Assembly (NCBI GenBank): GCA_036867785.1
Contig: CP145419.1
Location: 310,001-374,000 of the forward strand
Direction: 5' to 3'
Origin: Plasmodiophora brassicae
Lineage: Eukaryota; Endomyxa: Phytomyxea; Phytomyxea; Plasmodiophorida
DNA length: 64,000 nucleotides
Position 1 is the first letter of the stretch; every line of letters starts with the position of its first letter. The notes under the pieces are model-generated. The model searched no databases, had not been told where the DNA came from, and was given only the letters and a program-made list of their open reading frames with translations. Positions 1-10,875 of this stretch are shown piece by piece. Both the position numbers and the translations under genes were made by a program.

Positions 1-29
1 TTGACCCCATCCCCTAATAATTGCTGACC

Positions 30-362
30 ATGATCTACCTAGTCGCCATGCTCGTCGTCGTTCAGTTAGCTGACGCTGTGTCGACTACGTCGAAGAGGCG
101 GATGCCAACGACCAAGAAGGCGACGATACCGGTTACCAGGATGACGGCCACGACGGCGGCCAGGAAGGCGACGTTGAAGATGAGCTCCAGCAAGGCTGGG
201 GCAGGACTGACGCATACGGCAAAGGCGACGACGAAAGCCGCGGGAGGAACGGCACCTTCGCCAACGTCCGCTCCCACACGCACCTCCGACGTCGTCGCTC
301 AGCAATCGTCCGGTTGGTTGCTGACCCTGGCCGCACTGATGCAGGTCGCCTTCATCTTCTAG
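30..362 (+). CDS. small Thr/Lys-rich GPI-like surface protein
   Basis: An intact 110-codon ORF starts at the ATG at 30; no in-frame ATG lies upstream within the window. Residues 1-16 form a hydrophobic signal peptide (MIYLVAMLVVVQLADA). The middle is a low-complexity stretch rich in Thr, Lys, Ala and Ser (TSKRRMPTTKKAT...). The last 15 or so residues are hydrophobic and follow small residues (QQSSGWLLTLAALMQVAFIF), as in GPI-anchor signals. No enzymatic domain is visible. The Thr/Lys character recalls the TTRKP stalk proteins at 22-33 kb. The likely role, a short glycosylated surface protein, is inference. The GPI call was made by eye. Confidence 0.6.
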   Translation: MIYLVAMLVVVQLADAVSTTSKRRMPTTKKATIPVTRMTATTAARKATLKMSSSKAGAGLTHTAKATTKAAGGTAPSPTSAPTRTSDVVAQQSSGWLLTLAALMQVAFIF

Positions 363-575
363 CCATCATCATCTGCACGCCGGCCACCTGCTGTTCCATA
401 ATACACGACGCCGCCCCGTCTCGCCTCGTGTCGAAACCCGGTTCGCATGACGTCGAACGGATGCGCCGCCAAGTTGAGTCACTCCTCGACATGTTGCGGG
501 TCGAGCGAGCCGACCTCATCAGGTGATGACGCCAATACGAATTTCACAGGAAGACCAGAGACGTCAACGGTAGGC

Positions 576-1022
576 ATGAAGGCGTTTGTCGTGGCGATGA
601 TGGCAATTGGCGCGGTGGCGGCCGGAAGTGCACCATCGGACTGCGACCTCGGGACCTGCCTGTCTGTCGATTGCAAATCCAGCGACTGCTTCGCGTCGTC
701 GAACTGGCCGACCGACTCGTCCCAGAAAGTGTCGCCCGGCATCTGCAGCGCGTTCACGTCGTGTATGGACGCGAAACCAGCGGGATGCTACTTCGGCGCC
801 ACGGCGGCCATGTCCTACGAGCAGTGGTGCGGCAAGACCGTCCCGTCGCAACGATGCCACACGTTCCCCGACGGCCACCTCGACAGCTACAACACGCTGT
901 CTTGCTATAAGTCGACCGGGACCACCTCGGCGGCGACGGCACCCGCCAGCGGACCCTTATCGTTGGTTCTCTGGACCCTGACGTGCATTGCGGTCCTCGT
1001 CGTGCCGCTCAACCAGCCCTAA
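576..1022 (+). CDS. secreted Cys-rich GPI-like protein
   Basis: A 148-aa protein if the ATG at 576 is used. The frame stays open upstream to about 447, but the ATG at 576 opens directly into a signal peptide (MKAFVVAMMAIGAVAAGSA), so I chose it. The mature part carries about ten cysteines in short spacings (CDLGTC, VDCKSSDC, then GIC, SC, GC, WC, RC, SC), suggesting a compact disulphide-bonded domain. A Thr/Ser/Ala linker and a hydrophobic C-terminus (LSLVLWTLTCIAVLVVPL) suggest GPI anchoring. I do not recognise the family. It lies just downstream of another small surface-protein gene on the same strand. Confidence 0.65.
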   Translation: MKAFVVAMMAIGAVAAGSAPSDCDLGTCLSVDCKSSDCFASSNWPTDSSQKVSPGICSAFTSCMDAKPAGCYFGATAAMSYEQWCGKTVPSQRCHTFPDGHLDSYNTLSCYKSTGTTSAATAPASGPLSLVLWTLTCIAVLVVPLNQP

Positions 1023-1167
1023 AATACAGCCGCAAAAACGACCGCCAAAATGGCCCCCACGTTTGCGATAGTCTTTTTGGGCGGATGATGACTGTCAAGC
1101 CGAGGTGGTGCCGTGCGACGGTTCCCCTCGCACACGGTCATTCGACTATAAGGGGGGTTGCCGCAAC

Positions 1168-1950
1168 ATGGCACAGTTCGGGGAGGTGGGGTCGTTGGTG
1201 AGTACTGTGGCGGCAGCACGTGTTTACGTGTGCATGTAGCTGGTGCTCGTCCTCGGCGATATGCACATCCCGATGCGGACAGATAAACTGCCGGCCCAGT
1301 TCAAGACCTTGCTGGTGCGTGTGGGCAATCGGCCACTTCTGGCATGGTCGTCCTTATCGTCATGACAGGTCCCCGGGAAGATGCAGCATATTCTTTGCAC
1401 GGGCAATCTGTGCTCCAGGCAAGCGTTTGACCACCTGAAGACGATCGCGAGCAGCGTGCATGTCGCAAGGGGCGACTACGACGTGGACACTGATTTTCCT
1501 GAGCATTGTACCGTGAAGATCGGCAATTTCACGATAGGAGTCATGTCAGGGCCATTGTTCTCTGCTCCTACTGTCTGGCTCTGACTTGTGGAGGTAACAT
1601 CAGACACGGGCATCAAGTCCTCCCATGGGGTGACAGCGATGCTCTGGCCCAGATCCAGTCCCAGCTCGGCGTGGATATCCTGATCTCTGGGCACACTCAC
1701 AAGCAGGAGGTCTACGAACTCAACGGCAAGTACTTTGTGAATCCCGGGTCGGCGACAGGGGCGTACAGCCCAACCGAAGGGTATCGTGTTTCCAGTGGCA
1801 CTGTTGGCTGTGCCTAATGCTTGGTATAGGGAGGTTGTGCCCAGTTTCGTCCTCATGGCCATCAAGGACGACAAGGTTGTCACGTACGTCTACGAGCTCC
1901 GCGACGGCGAGGTCAAGGTCAGCAAATCGGAACACGTCAAATCCAAGTGA
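1168..1950 (+). CDS. VPS29: VPS29, retromer/Commander subunit
   Basis: Five exons (1168-1197, 1240-1314, 1369-1544, 1604-1780, 1830-1950) join in frame into a 192-aa protein with all introns GT-AG and 42-59 nt long. The product reads like a standard VPS29, close to the usual length of about 180-190 aa: LVLGDMHIP near the N-terminus, then [49 protein letters not shown] and NPGSATGAY. This is the calcineurin-like phosphoesterase fold that in VPS29 serves as a scaffold for VPS35 in endosome-to-Golgi retrieval. The start at 1168 gives a short exon 1 ([10 protein letters not shown]); an alternative first exon cannot be excluded. Confidence 0.93.
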
Positions 1951-2051
1951 TGATTGGCGGTCGCGAGATTCCTGTCACTAAATGTACGCGGCCTGGATTC
2001 GCCTATGCGGTGTCGGACGCGGATCGTAGATAGATTAAATATCTCGCGCTG

Positions 2052-3987
2052 ATGATGTCGCCGTCGGCGGCGTGGGCGTTGTCCCTTCTGCTGCTGGCCG
2101 CGACTGTACCACTAGGGTCTCCGGCTGCATCCAACATCTGCACTTGGTACGCCAACGCTTGCAGGCCGACGCCAACTTCTCCAGCAACAATGTCGGTCAT
2201 CGCATGCTATGCAGTGTTCCAATGCTAACTCGTCGACAGTGTGCTCACGGGTAGACCCACCGTCGTAAAGGTGAACTCGACCTGGTTTGCTGGGCTGGGT
2301 GCGTCGGTCCTCAACGTGTAACACCGCCCACCTGCCTTGCACTCGTATTAGTTCCTGAACGTGTGTCAACGTTACAGGACGTTGAGCAGCGACGCGATCT
2401 CAGCGATGCCTGCAGACACGTTCCGCGTCCTGACGGCCTTGCAGTATCTGTCGATCAACTCGAACAAGCTATCGACGTTCCCGGCGGCAGTTACTGGCTT
2501 GACCAAGCTGACGACGCTGTCGCTATCGTCGAATCAGATCACACAGGTCCCATCCGGGAGCTTCGTCAATATGACTAGCCTTGCGACCCTGTAGGTGATT
2601 GGGTTCTTTAACGTTGCGTCACCCGTGTTCACTGTTTCCGTGTCCTCTGGTAGGATGATCGACGGGAACCCGATTACGTGGCTTCCGCCAGGCATCTTCT
2701 CTGGGACGAGGCTGACAAACTCGTCCATGTACGCGTTCCGCCCCGTTATCAAAAAGCATGGAAAGGGTCTCTTATGTCGTGCGCTTTCGCAGATCTTGGC
2801 CAGCGTCGTTAACGTGTGTCCCGCCCGGGTTCAAATACGGCTCAAAGCCAGTCTGCAGGTCGCCGACGTCGAGGTTTAACTCAACGAAGCGACTGTCGAG
2901 GCGGCCTTCCACCAAGGTACGGTCAAGCCGGCGTATTACCACGAGGCGACCTACAACGAGACGACGCACCACCCGGAAGCCGACGATCAGGAATACGACG
3001 CTGAAACCGCGAAAGGCAACGACTCCCATTCCCGCCGTTCGCGTAGTGACAACGGCCCCCATGGCGGCCAGCAGCGCTGATATCTTCGACCTGTCATCGC
3101 TGGGCGGCTTCATATCCGCGAACCTCAAGATCATCCTCTTCCTCGTCTTCCTCGTCACCATCTTCGCCTCGATGATCATCCTCACGTTGTTCTGCCGCAA
3201 GCAGCAGCAGCCGCAGCCGCCGCCCGGCCTCGACGGGTTCCCTCGCGTCGAACCTTACTTGCCGATGGCCCCCGGCGCCTCCCTCACGGGACCCTACGCC
3301 GGCGGCCACGGCTCCATCTCGCCGGTGATCAGCCAGAACCCTGGCCTGATCCCTGCTGGTCCCCACGCGTCGTTCACTGCTCCACACGGGAGCTTTGCGG
3401 CGCCGCATGGAAGCTTTGCAGGCCCACATGGTAGCTTCACCGGCCTCCATGGCAGCTTTGCGTTCCCACCGGCTCCACATGGGAGCTATGCTATCCCACA
3501 GTCCCCGCATGGGAGCTTTGCCGTTGCCATGGCCCCGCACGGGAGCTTTACGGGCCCTGCCGGCGGTGGCTATGCTGCCCATCATGGCAGTCTGCCGGTG
3601 AACGCGTCGTTCGACTTCCAGAACCGGTCGTACTACGGCGGGTCTATGTCCCAGCAGGTGCCTCAGCAGTACGGGTACCCTCAGCAAGCCGGCTACAACA
3701 ACTACGGGCAGGACCCGATGACGCAGCAGCAGCAGCAGCAGCAGTCGTTCCAAGCGCGTTCACAGAGCCTGCAAGCGGGCGTGTCGAACCCGTCCATGGG
3801 TTTCGCGCCGTCGCCTCACCTCCAGTATGGGCAAGACCCGAACGCGCAGATGTACGGCCAGCCCGAGCAGCCGCACGTGCACACGCCGAAGAACAGGAAG
3901 AAGACGTTCAACAACACGCCGCACACGACCGCGCACGACGTGGTCAGCGATAACGAGCATGGCGATCCGAACCAGAATCAGACATGA
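2052..3987 (+). CDS. LRR transmembrane receptor with PHGSF-repeat tail
   Basis: The ATG at 2052 begins a signal peptide (MMSPSAAWALSLLLLAATVP). Several short exons follow, encoding leucine-rich repeats (for example TALQYLSINSNKLSTFP, KLTTLSLSSNQITQVPSGSF). The last exon runs about 2775-3987. It gives a basic Thr/Arg/Lys stalk (TTRRPTTRRRTTRKP), one membrane segment (KIILFLVFLVTIFASMIIL) and a long cytoplasmic tail. The tail contains about nine PHGSF-type hexapeptides (3361-3595), then Gln/Tyr/Pro-rich sequence with a Q7 run. There is no kinase domain. Exact exon joins between 2150 and 2790 are uncertain. It is probably a surface sensor or adhesion protein; function is not assigned. Confidence 0.72.
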
Positions 3988-4010
3988 TCTACGCCCCGAC
4001 CCGCACGTCG

Positions 4011-4016
4011 AATAAA
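4011..4016 (+). terminator. AATAAA poly(A) signal candidate
   Basis: AATAAA lies 24 bp after the LRR receptor stop codon. A TGTCTGTG-rich sequence follows, as in a downstream element. Confidence 0.45.
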
Positions 4017-4066
4017 TCCTGTCTGTGCAGGGCGCGTGACATTGTTTGACGACACGTTGTCGCTGC

Positions 4067-7000
4067 TCAGACGGTGATCATGTCGGTGGAGCAGAACTCG
4101 GTGTGGGCCCAACGAAGGATGCCGTCCGCGGCCCAGGAGACGGCCAGGATCGGGTAGACCAGCACGGGGATCATGAACCACTTCCACATGCGCAGCGTCT
4201 CGAACGAGAACGGGAGCAGGTTGCAGACGGTCGGGCAGTTGCTCGGGAACGCCAGCGGCGCCAGAATGGCCAGGATGCCAATGACGCACGGGACGACGAT
4301 CACGAGCGCGATCGCAGGAACCACCCAGCGTATTCCGACTGGACACGAATCAGTTCGGGGCCGCCGCCGACATCCCGCCCGATTCGGCGCGGCTTACTGA
4401 AGTACGTCCTGATGCGCTTGACGAGGTTGACGTCTTCGACCTCCTTCTCGGGCTCAACCTCGCTGCCGAACGACTGTGTCGGGTCGGGCAGGTCGCTCGT
4501 GAACAGGTGCGTTAGCCACTGGTCGTTGCGGGACAGGTCCACGAGAATGCTGCCGGCGCACGATGATTCGGCCGAGGCCGGCATCCACATTAGCAGCGTG
4601 ATCGCGAAGTAGAACGCGGATGCCACCATCGTGAACGGCAGCTTGAGGACCGAGAGGTAGGCGCGGGGCGTGATGGGCGACACGGCGAACTTGACGATCA
4701 TCGAGCTGGTTGCCATGCCGTTCGTCAGGTACAGCGTCGAGCCAATGAACCGTGACCCATTCAGCACTGGGCGGCCATCAGTGCCAACGATAAGAGGGGT
4801 TGGCATGCGGCGGCGCCCACCGAGGATAGAGACGATGCACGTCTCGAGGAACACTGTTTGGGCACCCAGGGCGAAGACCAGAATGACCAGAGCGATGTTG
4901 GACAGCAGCCAGAAGCAGATCAGGTTGCGACGGAACCTGAACGAGAAGCGATCAGGCCCGGGTATCCACCTGCGATAGCGGCGCCGACGACGAACCCGAG
5001 GAACCGACGTTTGATCATCGCGCGAGTGTTGACGTCCTCGCTGCCGGTGACCTGGTCCAGGTCCTTCGTGCCCCAGCTGACATCGTGCGTGTTAGACATG
5101 GCAAAGATCTGTTGGGACCAGAGTCAGTAGTCTGGGCGCGCCCCTTGTCGAAAGGGCGAACCCACTGGAAACCTGTGCCCAGCCGTTAGTCGCGTCTCAC
5201 GTATCGGTCCAGAGCGGAACTGACGCAATCATCATCGTTGGCATCATGCCCAGGAACGCGACGAACGAGATGAGGATGGACCCCAGCGCACCGTGCATCA
5301 GGCCGGCCACGAGGTAGATGCCCCAGGCGACGAACAGCTAGAGCGGCACCCAATCAGCGAGTGAACCCCACCATGGAGCGTCGCCATGGGCGTACGGTGG
5401 CAATCAGCAGCAGGTTGCCGTTCTGGATCTGGTCTAACGAGAACGTGATCGTGATGACCAGGATCGCGACGAAGTACACGGCGAGAAGGAACGACACGCC
5501 CGTGTACGCCCAGGACAGCCTCTTCGAATCAGGATCAGGGCCGGGAGCCGTGCCCGGAGACACACCCGCAAACCTTCGGGTCGTTCCGAAACGCCATGAG
5601 GAACTGGATGGCGACCAGGACGACAAAGATGGCCCCAGCAACGATGCATAGATCCAGCGGCGCCCCGAGGTCGAACGACGTCAGCACAACGACGAGGAAG
5701 AAGATGCCGATCGTCAGCCACTGGATGACGACGCTGAGCACGTAGAACAGGAATTCGAAGGTGATGGCCAGCTTCCGGACCACCCTGTCGAACAGCATGA
5801 GGGACGGCCCAGGAGACGCGGGTGCCCGTGTCGCACCCACCCATGGTTGGACTGCCTCCAGAACGAGAAGAAGTGCCCTAACGCGTACAGCAGCGCGAAG
5901 AACGACCCGTTCAGCCAGCGCCGTCGTTGCTTCAGCAGCGAGGGGAGGTCATGGGGCACGTCCGTCTCAGCAACGGCCGTATTGACGTAGCAGAGCGTGT
6001 AACTGCAATTGGTCTTGGCGATCAGCTCGTAGCACAGCAGCCGGTCTTCTGCAAGGGTCCTGCAACCGGAGGCGTTCAGTCCCCCGATGGGGGGTCACGT
6101 GGCTCCAGATGAGGACGTACATGTTGCTCGAGAACGGGCGAAGGTCGCTGTCCGCCATGAAGATCGACTTGAAATAGTGCTTGAGCGGCTCCCCGAGTAA
6201 CGCCTGGTACCGATACGCTGAGAACGCCCCGGGCAGGACGCTCAGGTATCCCAGGGACGATTCGAACGCCTTGTCAAGCACGCTGGCGACCTGCGACGCA
6301 CATGGCGCGTGAGCACACACATACGCCTTCGTTCGTGCCACGTCGGCGGCCCGCCCTTACCTCGTACTCAAAGTGCTGCGCTGCGACAATCTAACGGGAC
6401 GGAACGAATGGGAAACTGACGATGCGTCGGCGGCGCGCGCCACCCATACCGGGTTGAGATAGTCGACGATTCCGTGGTGGCGCGTCTTCATTCGGCCACA
6501 GACCCCGGCGATGTTCGTGCTGGCGTCGAGGGCCCTGCGGTGCATCTCTGTCAGTACCAGGCGGCAGCAGCAGGCGGCGGGGGATGGGACCTGTAGAACC
6601 CCAGGAACGCGGAATCCTGGGGCAGGGTACCGACGTCGAGCAGGAAGGTGAACTTGGGTTTCATGACGTGGGCGAACCCCTCGAAGAACCAGAGATGCGA
6701 GTGCAACTTGCCCCGGTTCTGCTCCTTCATCGCGAATACGACCTGCAACGGGGGCAGCAGCGTTCCCGCCGCCTCGTCGTCCACAAGGCGGATCACTGAC
6801 TCGAACAGGTGCACCGCTGTGTTCTTGGGCGCCTGCTCCATGGTGCTGACCGACAGTATCCCAAGTGAACTATACATACACACAGAGAGCCTCTTGATTA
6901 ACGGAACGGGGACCTGTCAGGGGACGCGCAGCACCCGAACCTGGCGAATTTCATCGTTGCCGGGTTCGCTTTCGCACGCCCATCGCTGACAATGCAGACG

Positions 7001-7672
7001 GCAACCGACTTCCACAGGGCGCTGCGCTTCAGGATCTTGCACATGTGCTTAATGTTCCTGCTAACTGGTTGCACAGGGTCGGTCAGGTCGGATCGGGCAG
7101 GCCTCCAGACGCGCCCGCTTACTGGCGCGCAGCGTGAGGCTCAGTTCGTCCTGCTCCTCGTTGTACATCGTGACGACAATCAGGATCGTGTTGTTGCGGT
7201 CGAACGCGAGGCGCGGCGCGGTCGCCCGCCATTTGAACGGCGACGCCTGCGTGATGGAGCGATACCGGAAGTTACGGTCGCGGCCCTCGTCACTCCCCTG
7301 GGTGTCGTCGTCCTCGTACGCCTCGGCCTGCTTGTCAACAAGAACCTCGTCCAGCTCCCCGTCATCCTTCTCGTCATCCTTCTCGTCCGATGCGTCATCG
7401 ACAATGATCGGGAGCTCATCGTCCAGTGGTTCGCCTTCCGGCTCCTTCGCACCCGACGCCGGTGGTGACGAGGGTCGCCGTTCCTCACCGGTGCCGGCCT
7501 CCAGCTTCGCCAGCTCCTCACGCAGCGCCTTGCGAAGCGCTGCCCGACGACATCCCCCAATTCAGAATCGCTCCAGGGCAGGGCGTGGGCCCTCTGTGCT
7601 GCTCCACAAACCTGTCCCCCGCAGCATTTGCCCATCGTCGCCGTAGATGACGACGCCGGGCATGCTCAGCAT
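4067..7672 (-). CDS. chitin synthase 1
   Basis: A multi-exon gene for a processive family-2 glycosyltransferase that polymerises UDP-GlcNAc into chitin at the plasma membrane. Read on the minus strand, the N-terminus [15 protein letters not shown] is joined by a 72-nt intron (7540-7611) to an acidic region. Then come [53 protein letters not shown], the catalytic [14 protein letters not shown] and [20 protein letters not shown] (QRRRW). Several transmembrane helices follow ([31 protein letters not shown]). The conserved WGTKD block near 5080 is split by a 59-nt intron. The start may be 7672 or 7663. SmB ends 186 bp upstream on the same strand. Confidence 0.9.
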
Positions 7673-7857
7673 CGCTGCCGCTGCTCCTGAGGACCAACAC
7701 GCCGGCCGCTGTCTGCCTCTGCGACAGTGACGAGTAGCACGCCCACGAACGTGGGCCCCGGTCGCTACGTGTAACGTCACACACACAGGCGATCTTCTGG
7801 AACGTTTGAACTGGAGCGCCCAGCGCTGGCCTTTAGTATTGCAGATGGGCATCGGGA

Positions 7858-8490
7858 TTACTGTGGCGGGAACCCTCTGCCGTACTGAGGCATCGGCGGC
7901 GGCGGCGGCATGCCCCGCCCGGCCGGTGGCGGCGGCGCGCCAGGCGGGAAGAAGCCGGCGGGTGGCGCCGGGCCGCCTCGTCCCATGTACGGCGGCATGA
8001 CGGGCGGGGGGAACGCGCCGCCGCGGCCCATCGCTGGGAACTGTGGTGGGGGTGGGCCCGCGTAACCGGCGGGGAAGGCGGGCATTGGTGGAGCGCCCAT
8101 GACGCCACCGCGTCCCATCATGTGGGGAGGGGCGGTCATCGGCGCCGCCATCGGCATGCCACGGCCGACGGCGCGCCCCATGCCAGGGCCGGGTTGGCCG
8201 CGGCCGGCCAGGTCGGATTTCTTCGGGGCCGGCCGCGTTTCCGGCACCATGGACACGATGTTCTCGCCGCGCAGCAGTACGAACCCGAGCACGCGCTTCT
8301 CCTCGCGTTCGTCGGCCTTCTTCTTTCCTTTCGGGATGATGCGTCGGAACTCCTCCGTGTCGCTCAGGACGATGTTCATGTGCTTGTCGAAGGCGACGAA
8401 CGTGCCGACCAGCCACCGGTGATCGTGGATCGTGATCCGGACGCGCCAGTTCAGGAACTGCAGCATCTTGCTCGTCTTGGGCATCGACAT
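7858..8490 (-). CDS. SNRPB: spliceosomal SmB/B' protein
   Basis: A single-exon 210-aa protein. Residues 1-90 form an Sm fold, with Sm1 (LNWRVRITIHDHRWLVGTFVAFDKHMN) and Sm2 (KRVLGFVLLRGENIVSMVPE). A Gly/Pro/Met-rich tail follows with RG motifs and PPPPPMPQ-type stretches, as in SmB/SmN. SmB is part of the heptameric ring on U1, U2, U4 and U5 snRNAs. An in-frame ATG two codons downstream is an alternative start. The gene is divergently arranged with beta-tubulin, sharing about 440 bp of upstream sequence. It fits an organism with dense short introns. Confidence 0.95.
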   Translation of the reverse strand: MSMPKTSKMLQFLNWRVRITIHDHRWLVGTFVAFDKHMNIVLSDTEEFRRIIPKGKKKADEREEKRVLGFVLLRGENIVSMVPETRPAPKKSDLAGRGQPGPGMGRAVGRGMPMAAPMTAPPHMMGRGGVMGAPPMPAFPAGYAGPPPPQFPAMGRGGAFPPPVMPPYMGRGGPAPPAGFFPPGAPPPPAGRGMPPPPPMPQYGRGFPPQ

Positions 8491-8495
8491 GGCGA

Positions 8496-8526
<31 letters not shown>

Positions 8527-8934
8527 GCGAACGATCGCAACGCCGACACGACCTGACCCCCGGACCTGCCCTTCGCGGACTAAAACTCCGCCGACTGCAG
8601 CTCACCGTCTGCTGCGCCTGCCTTCGCCGTCATGCAGAGGGACCACGAAGGCGCTCTTCCCAGCTACTGCTGGTGCGTGCGTGACGTTCAGCACGTCCAC
8701 CGTTGGGTGTTCTCGTCGCTGCGAACAGGCCTGATCCAATAAGCAGCTGTATATATTGCAGAATCTAGCCTGCGGGGCATTCCTGGGGACAGCGCAGCAG
8801 TGCGCGTCAGCGATGTCCTTGTTGCGATGGCGTGAAGAGGGCTCCAGTAAGGAGTCAACACAGTGATGGGCGCGTGCCAAACACGCCAGACTCAACATTC
8901 GTTGGTAGGTGGCACCGGTTCACCGACATAGGCG
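8491..8934. promoter_or_regulatory. divergent spacer between SmB and beta-tubulin
   Basis: A 444-bp spacer between the divergent starts of SmB (-) and beta-tubulin (+), so it probably holds both promoters. An (ACG)n microsatellite at about 8496-8525 sits directly upstream of the SmB start, in its likely 5' UTR. I see no convincing TATA box or other gene here. Confidence 0.5.
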
Positions 8935-10633
8935 ATGCGGGAGATCGTCAGCATCCAGCTTGGGCAGTGTGGCAATCAGGTACGGCGGGTGCGCACCATC
9001 GGCAACCCTACACGCTAACCGCGCGTCCGGTCAGGTGGGGTCCGCGTTCTGGGGATCCATTTGCGACGAGCACGGCATCGATGCCGATGGAAACTTCACC
9101 GGGGGATCCGATCAGCAACTAGACCGGATCGATGTCTTTTTCAACGAGGTCGCGCGCGTCGTGACACCGACGCAGCAGCATCACATTCTGACTGCATCCA
9201 TTCCAGGGTTACACGGGACGCTACCTGCCCCGATGCATTCTTGTGAACACTCGCCCGACTGTGTTTGAACGGCGCGATGCTGACCGACGGCTGTAGGTGG
9301 ACACGGAGCCGTCGACTCGGCAGACGGTTCAGAACAGTGTGTTCGGGAAACTGTTCACGCATGACAACCAGGTGTTCGGGAAGGGAGGTGCCAGTAACAA
9401 CTGGGCCAAGGGCCACAACGCCGATCTGATCGACCCGATCATGGACGCCATCCGACGCGAGGCCGAAGCATGCGACTGCATTCAAGGTTTTCAGATCACA
9501 CACTCGCTCGGTGGCGGTACGGGATCTGGGCTTGGTTCGGCGGTCTGCGAGCAGATCAAGGACAGGTACCCTGAGCATATCCTCAGCAATATCGCTGTCT
9601 TCCCGTCCCCGAAGCTATCGGACACGGTCGTCGAACCGTACAACACGACCCTGTCGTTCCAGGCCCTGCTGGAACATTCCAACGACACGTTCGTGATTGA
9701 CAACGAGGCGCTGTACAACATCGCGCAGAGGACGTTGCGACTGGAGACGCCGTCCTACGAGGACATCAACAAGCTGATGGTCATGGTAAGCCTCGTTGTA
9801 CCCAGCGGGTAATACCCCCATCCCAACCATTGTCAGGCGCTGTCGGGCATTACGGCATCCTTGCGGTTCCCAGGTCAGACCGCCTTCTGCAACGGTCAGC
9901 ATCGTGGTGTGACACTGCGTTTCGACCCATCAGGGCAGCTGAATACCGACCTCCGAAAACTCGGTGTGAACCTGACACCGTTCCCGCGCCTGCACTTCTT
10001 CATGCTCGGATGCGCTCCGCTAACGTCGGCGGCCACCAAGCCGTTCCGAACGCAGTCGGTCGCCGAGCTCACCAAGCAAATGTTCACGGCGACCAACATG
10101 ATGGTACCAGGACGCAATGATCCAATGGTCTTCATGCACGCTAAAGCGAACGGTGTCAGTGCGAGTGCAACGTGAACGCTGGGCGATACCTTGCCGCGGC
10201 GGCGATGTACCGCGGCCACGTTTCCACGCTCGACGTTGACAAATCGGTCTTGCAGATTCGCAACACGTACAGCAGGCAGTTCGTGCCATGGATGCCGGGC
10301 AACGTCCAGTCATCAGGTAAACCGCCGCCTATCTTCGGCCGTCTCACACCTGATCCGCGCTGCGCGTCAGTCTGCAGCGTCCCGCCCCGCGGTCTCCGCA
10401 TGTCGTCGACGTTCGTCGGCAACAGCACGTCGATCTGCGACGTGTTCGACCGCGTCGAGGCGCAGTTCGCCACCATGTTCGCCAAGAAGGCGTTCCTGCA
10501 CTGGTACACGGCCGAAGGCGTCGACGAGATGCAGTTCACGGAGGCCGAGCACAACCTCGCCGACCTCATGGGCGAATACAAACAGTTCCAGGCGGACGGG
10601 CCCAGCGACGGCCAGGACGCCGCCGCCGAATAA
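8935..10633 (+). CDS. TUBB: divergent beta-tubulin
   Basis: Eight exons (8935-8979, 9035-9157, 9207-9242, 9297-9785, 9837-9873, 9934-10103, 10160-10316, 10371-10633) join in frame to 439 aa with GT-AG introns of 49-60 nt. It begins [15 protein letters not shown], an MREI autoregulation motif. It has the GTP-binding [10 protein letters not shown] loop, the [13 protein letters not shown] block, and a C-terminal half typical of beta-tubulin. Oddities: a deletion after NNWAKGH (NADLID instead of the usual YTEGAELID), many substitutions in normally invariant stretches, and a C-terminus ending QDAAAE rather than an acidic Glu-rich tail. It is probably a second, specialised beta-tubulin. It could serve a flagellar or stage-specific role, but the sequence does not show that. 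Confidence 0.92.
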
Positions 10634-10634
10634 A
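10629..10634 (+). terminator. AATAAA overlapping the tubulin stop codon
   Basis: The hexamer includes the TAA stop of the beta-tubulin gene, so the stop codon and poly(A) signal candidate share bases. Confidence 0.35.
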
Positions 10635-10875
10635 AAACGCGCCGACCGCCCCGGGCAAACGGAACGCTTCGTAATCGTGTCGACGAAGGTGTCAGCGTTG
10701 GTGCCGCGGTCTGCACCTTACGTTACGGCGTGACCGGGCGGGCGACGGCGGACTGCGCGTCCGCGCCCTGTTCGGGGTCGACCGTCTCGTAACGTTGTGG
10801 GGGGCGTTGCCGCTTATTACGCACCGTCACGTTGCGGCAGTTCGCGGGCGGCGACCGGTGATGCCGGTCTGGGCT

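Noticed and set aside
7562-8605. 347-codon minus-strand open frame across SmB
   Set aside because: It overlaps the SmB gene in another frame and is Arg/Pro/His-rich noise. Only its last part corresponds to chitin synthase 1 exon 1.
8602-8898. 98-codon minus-strand ORF upstream of beta-tubulin
   Set aside because: No domain, and it lies in the shared promoter region.
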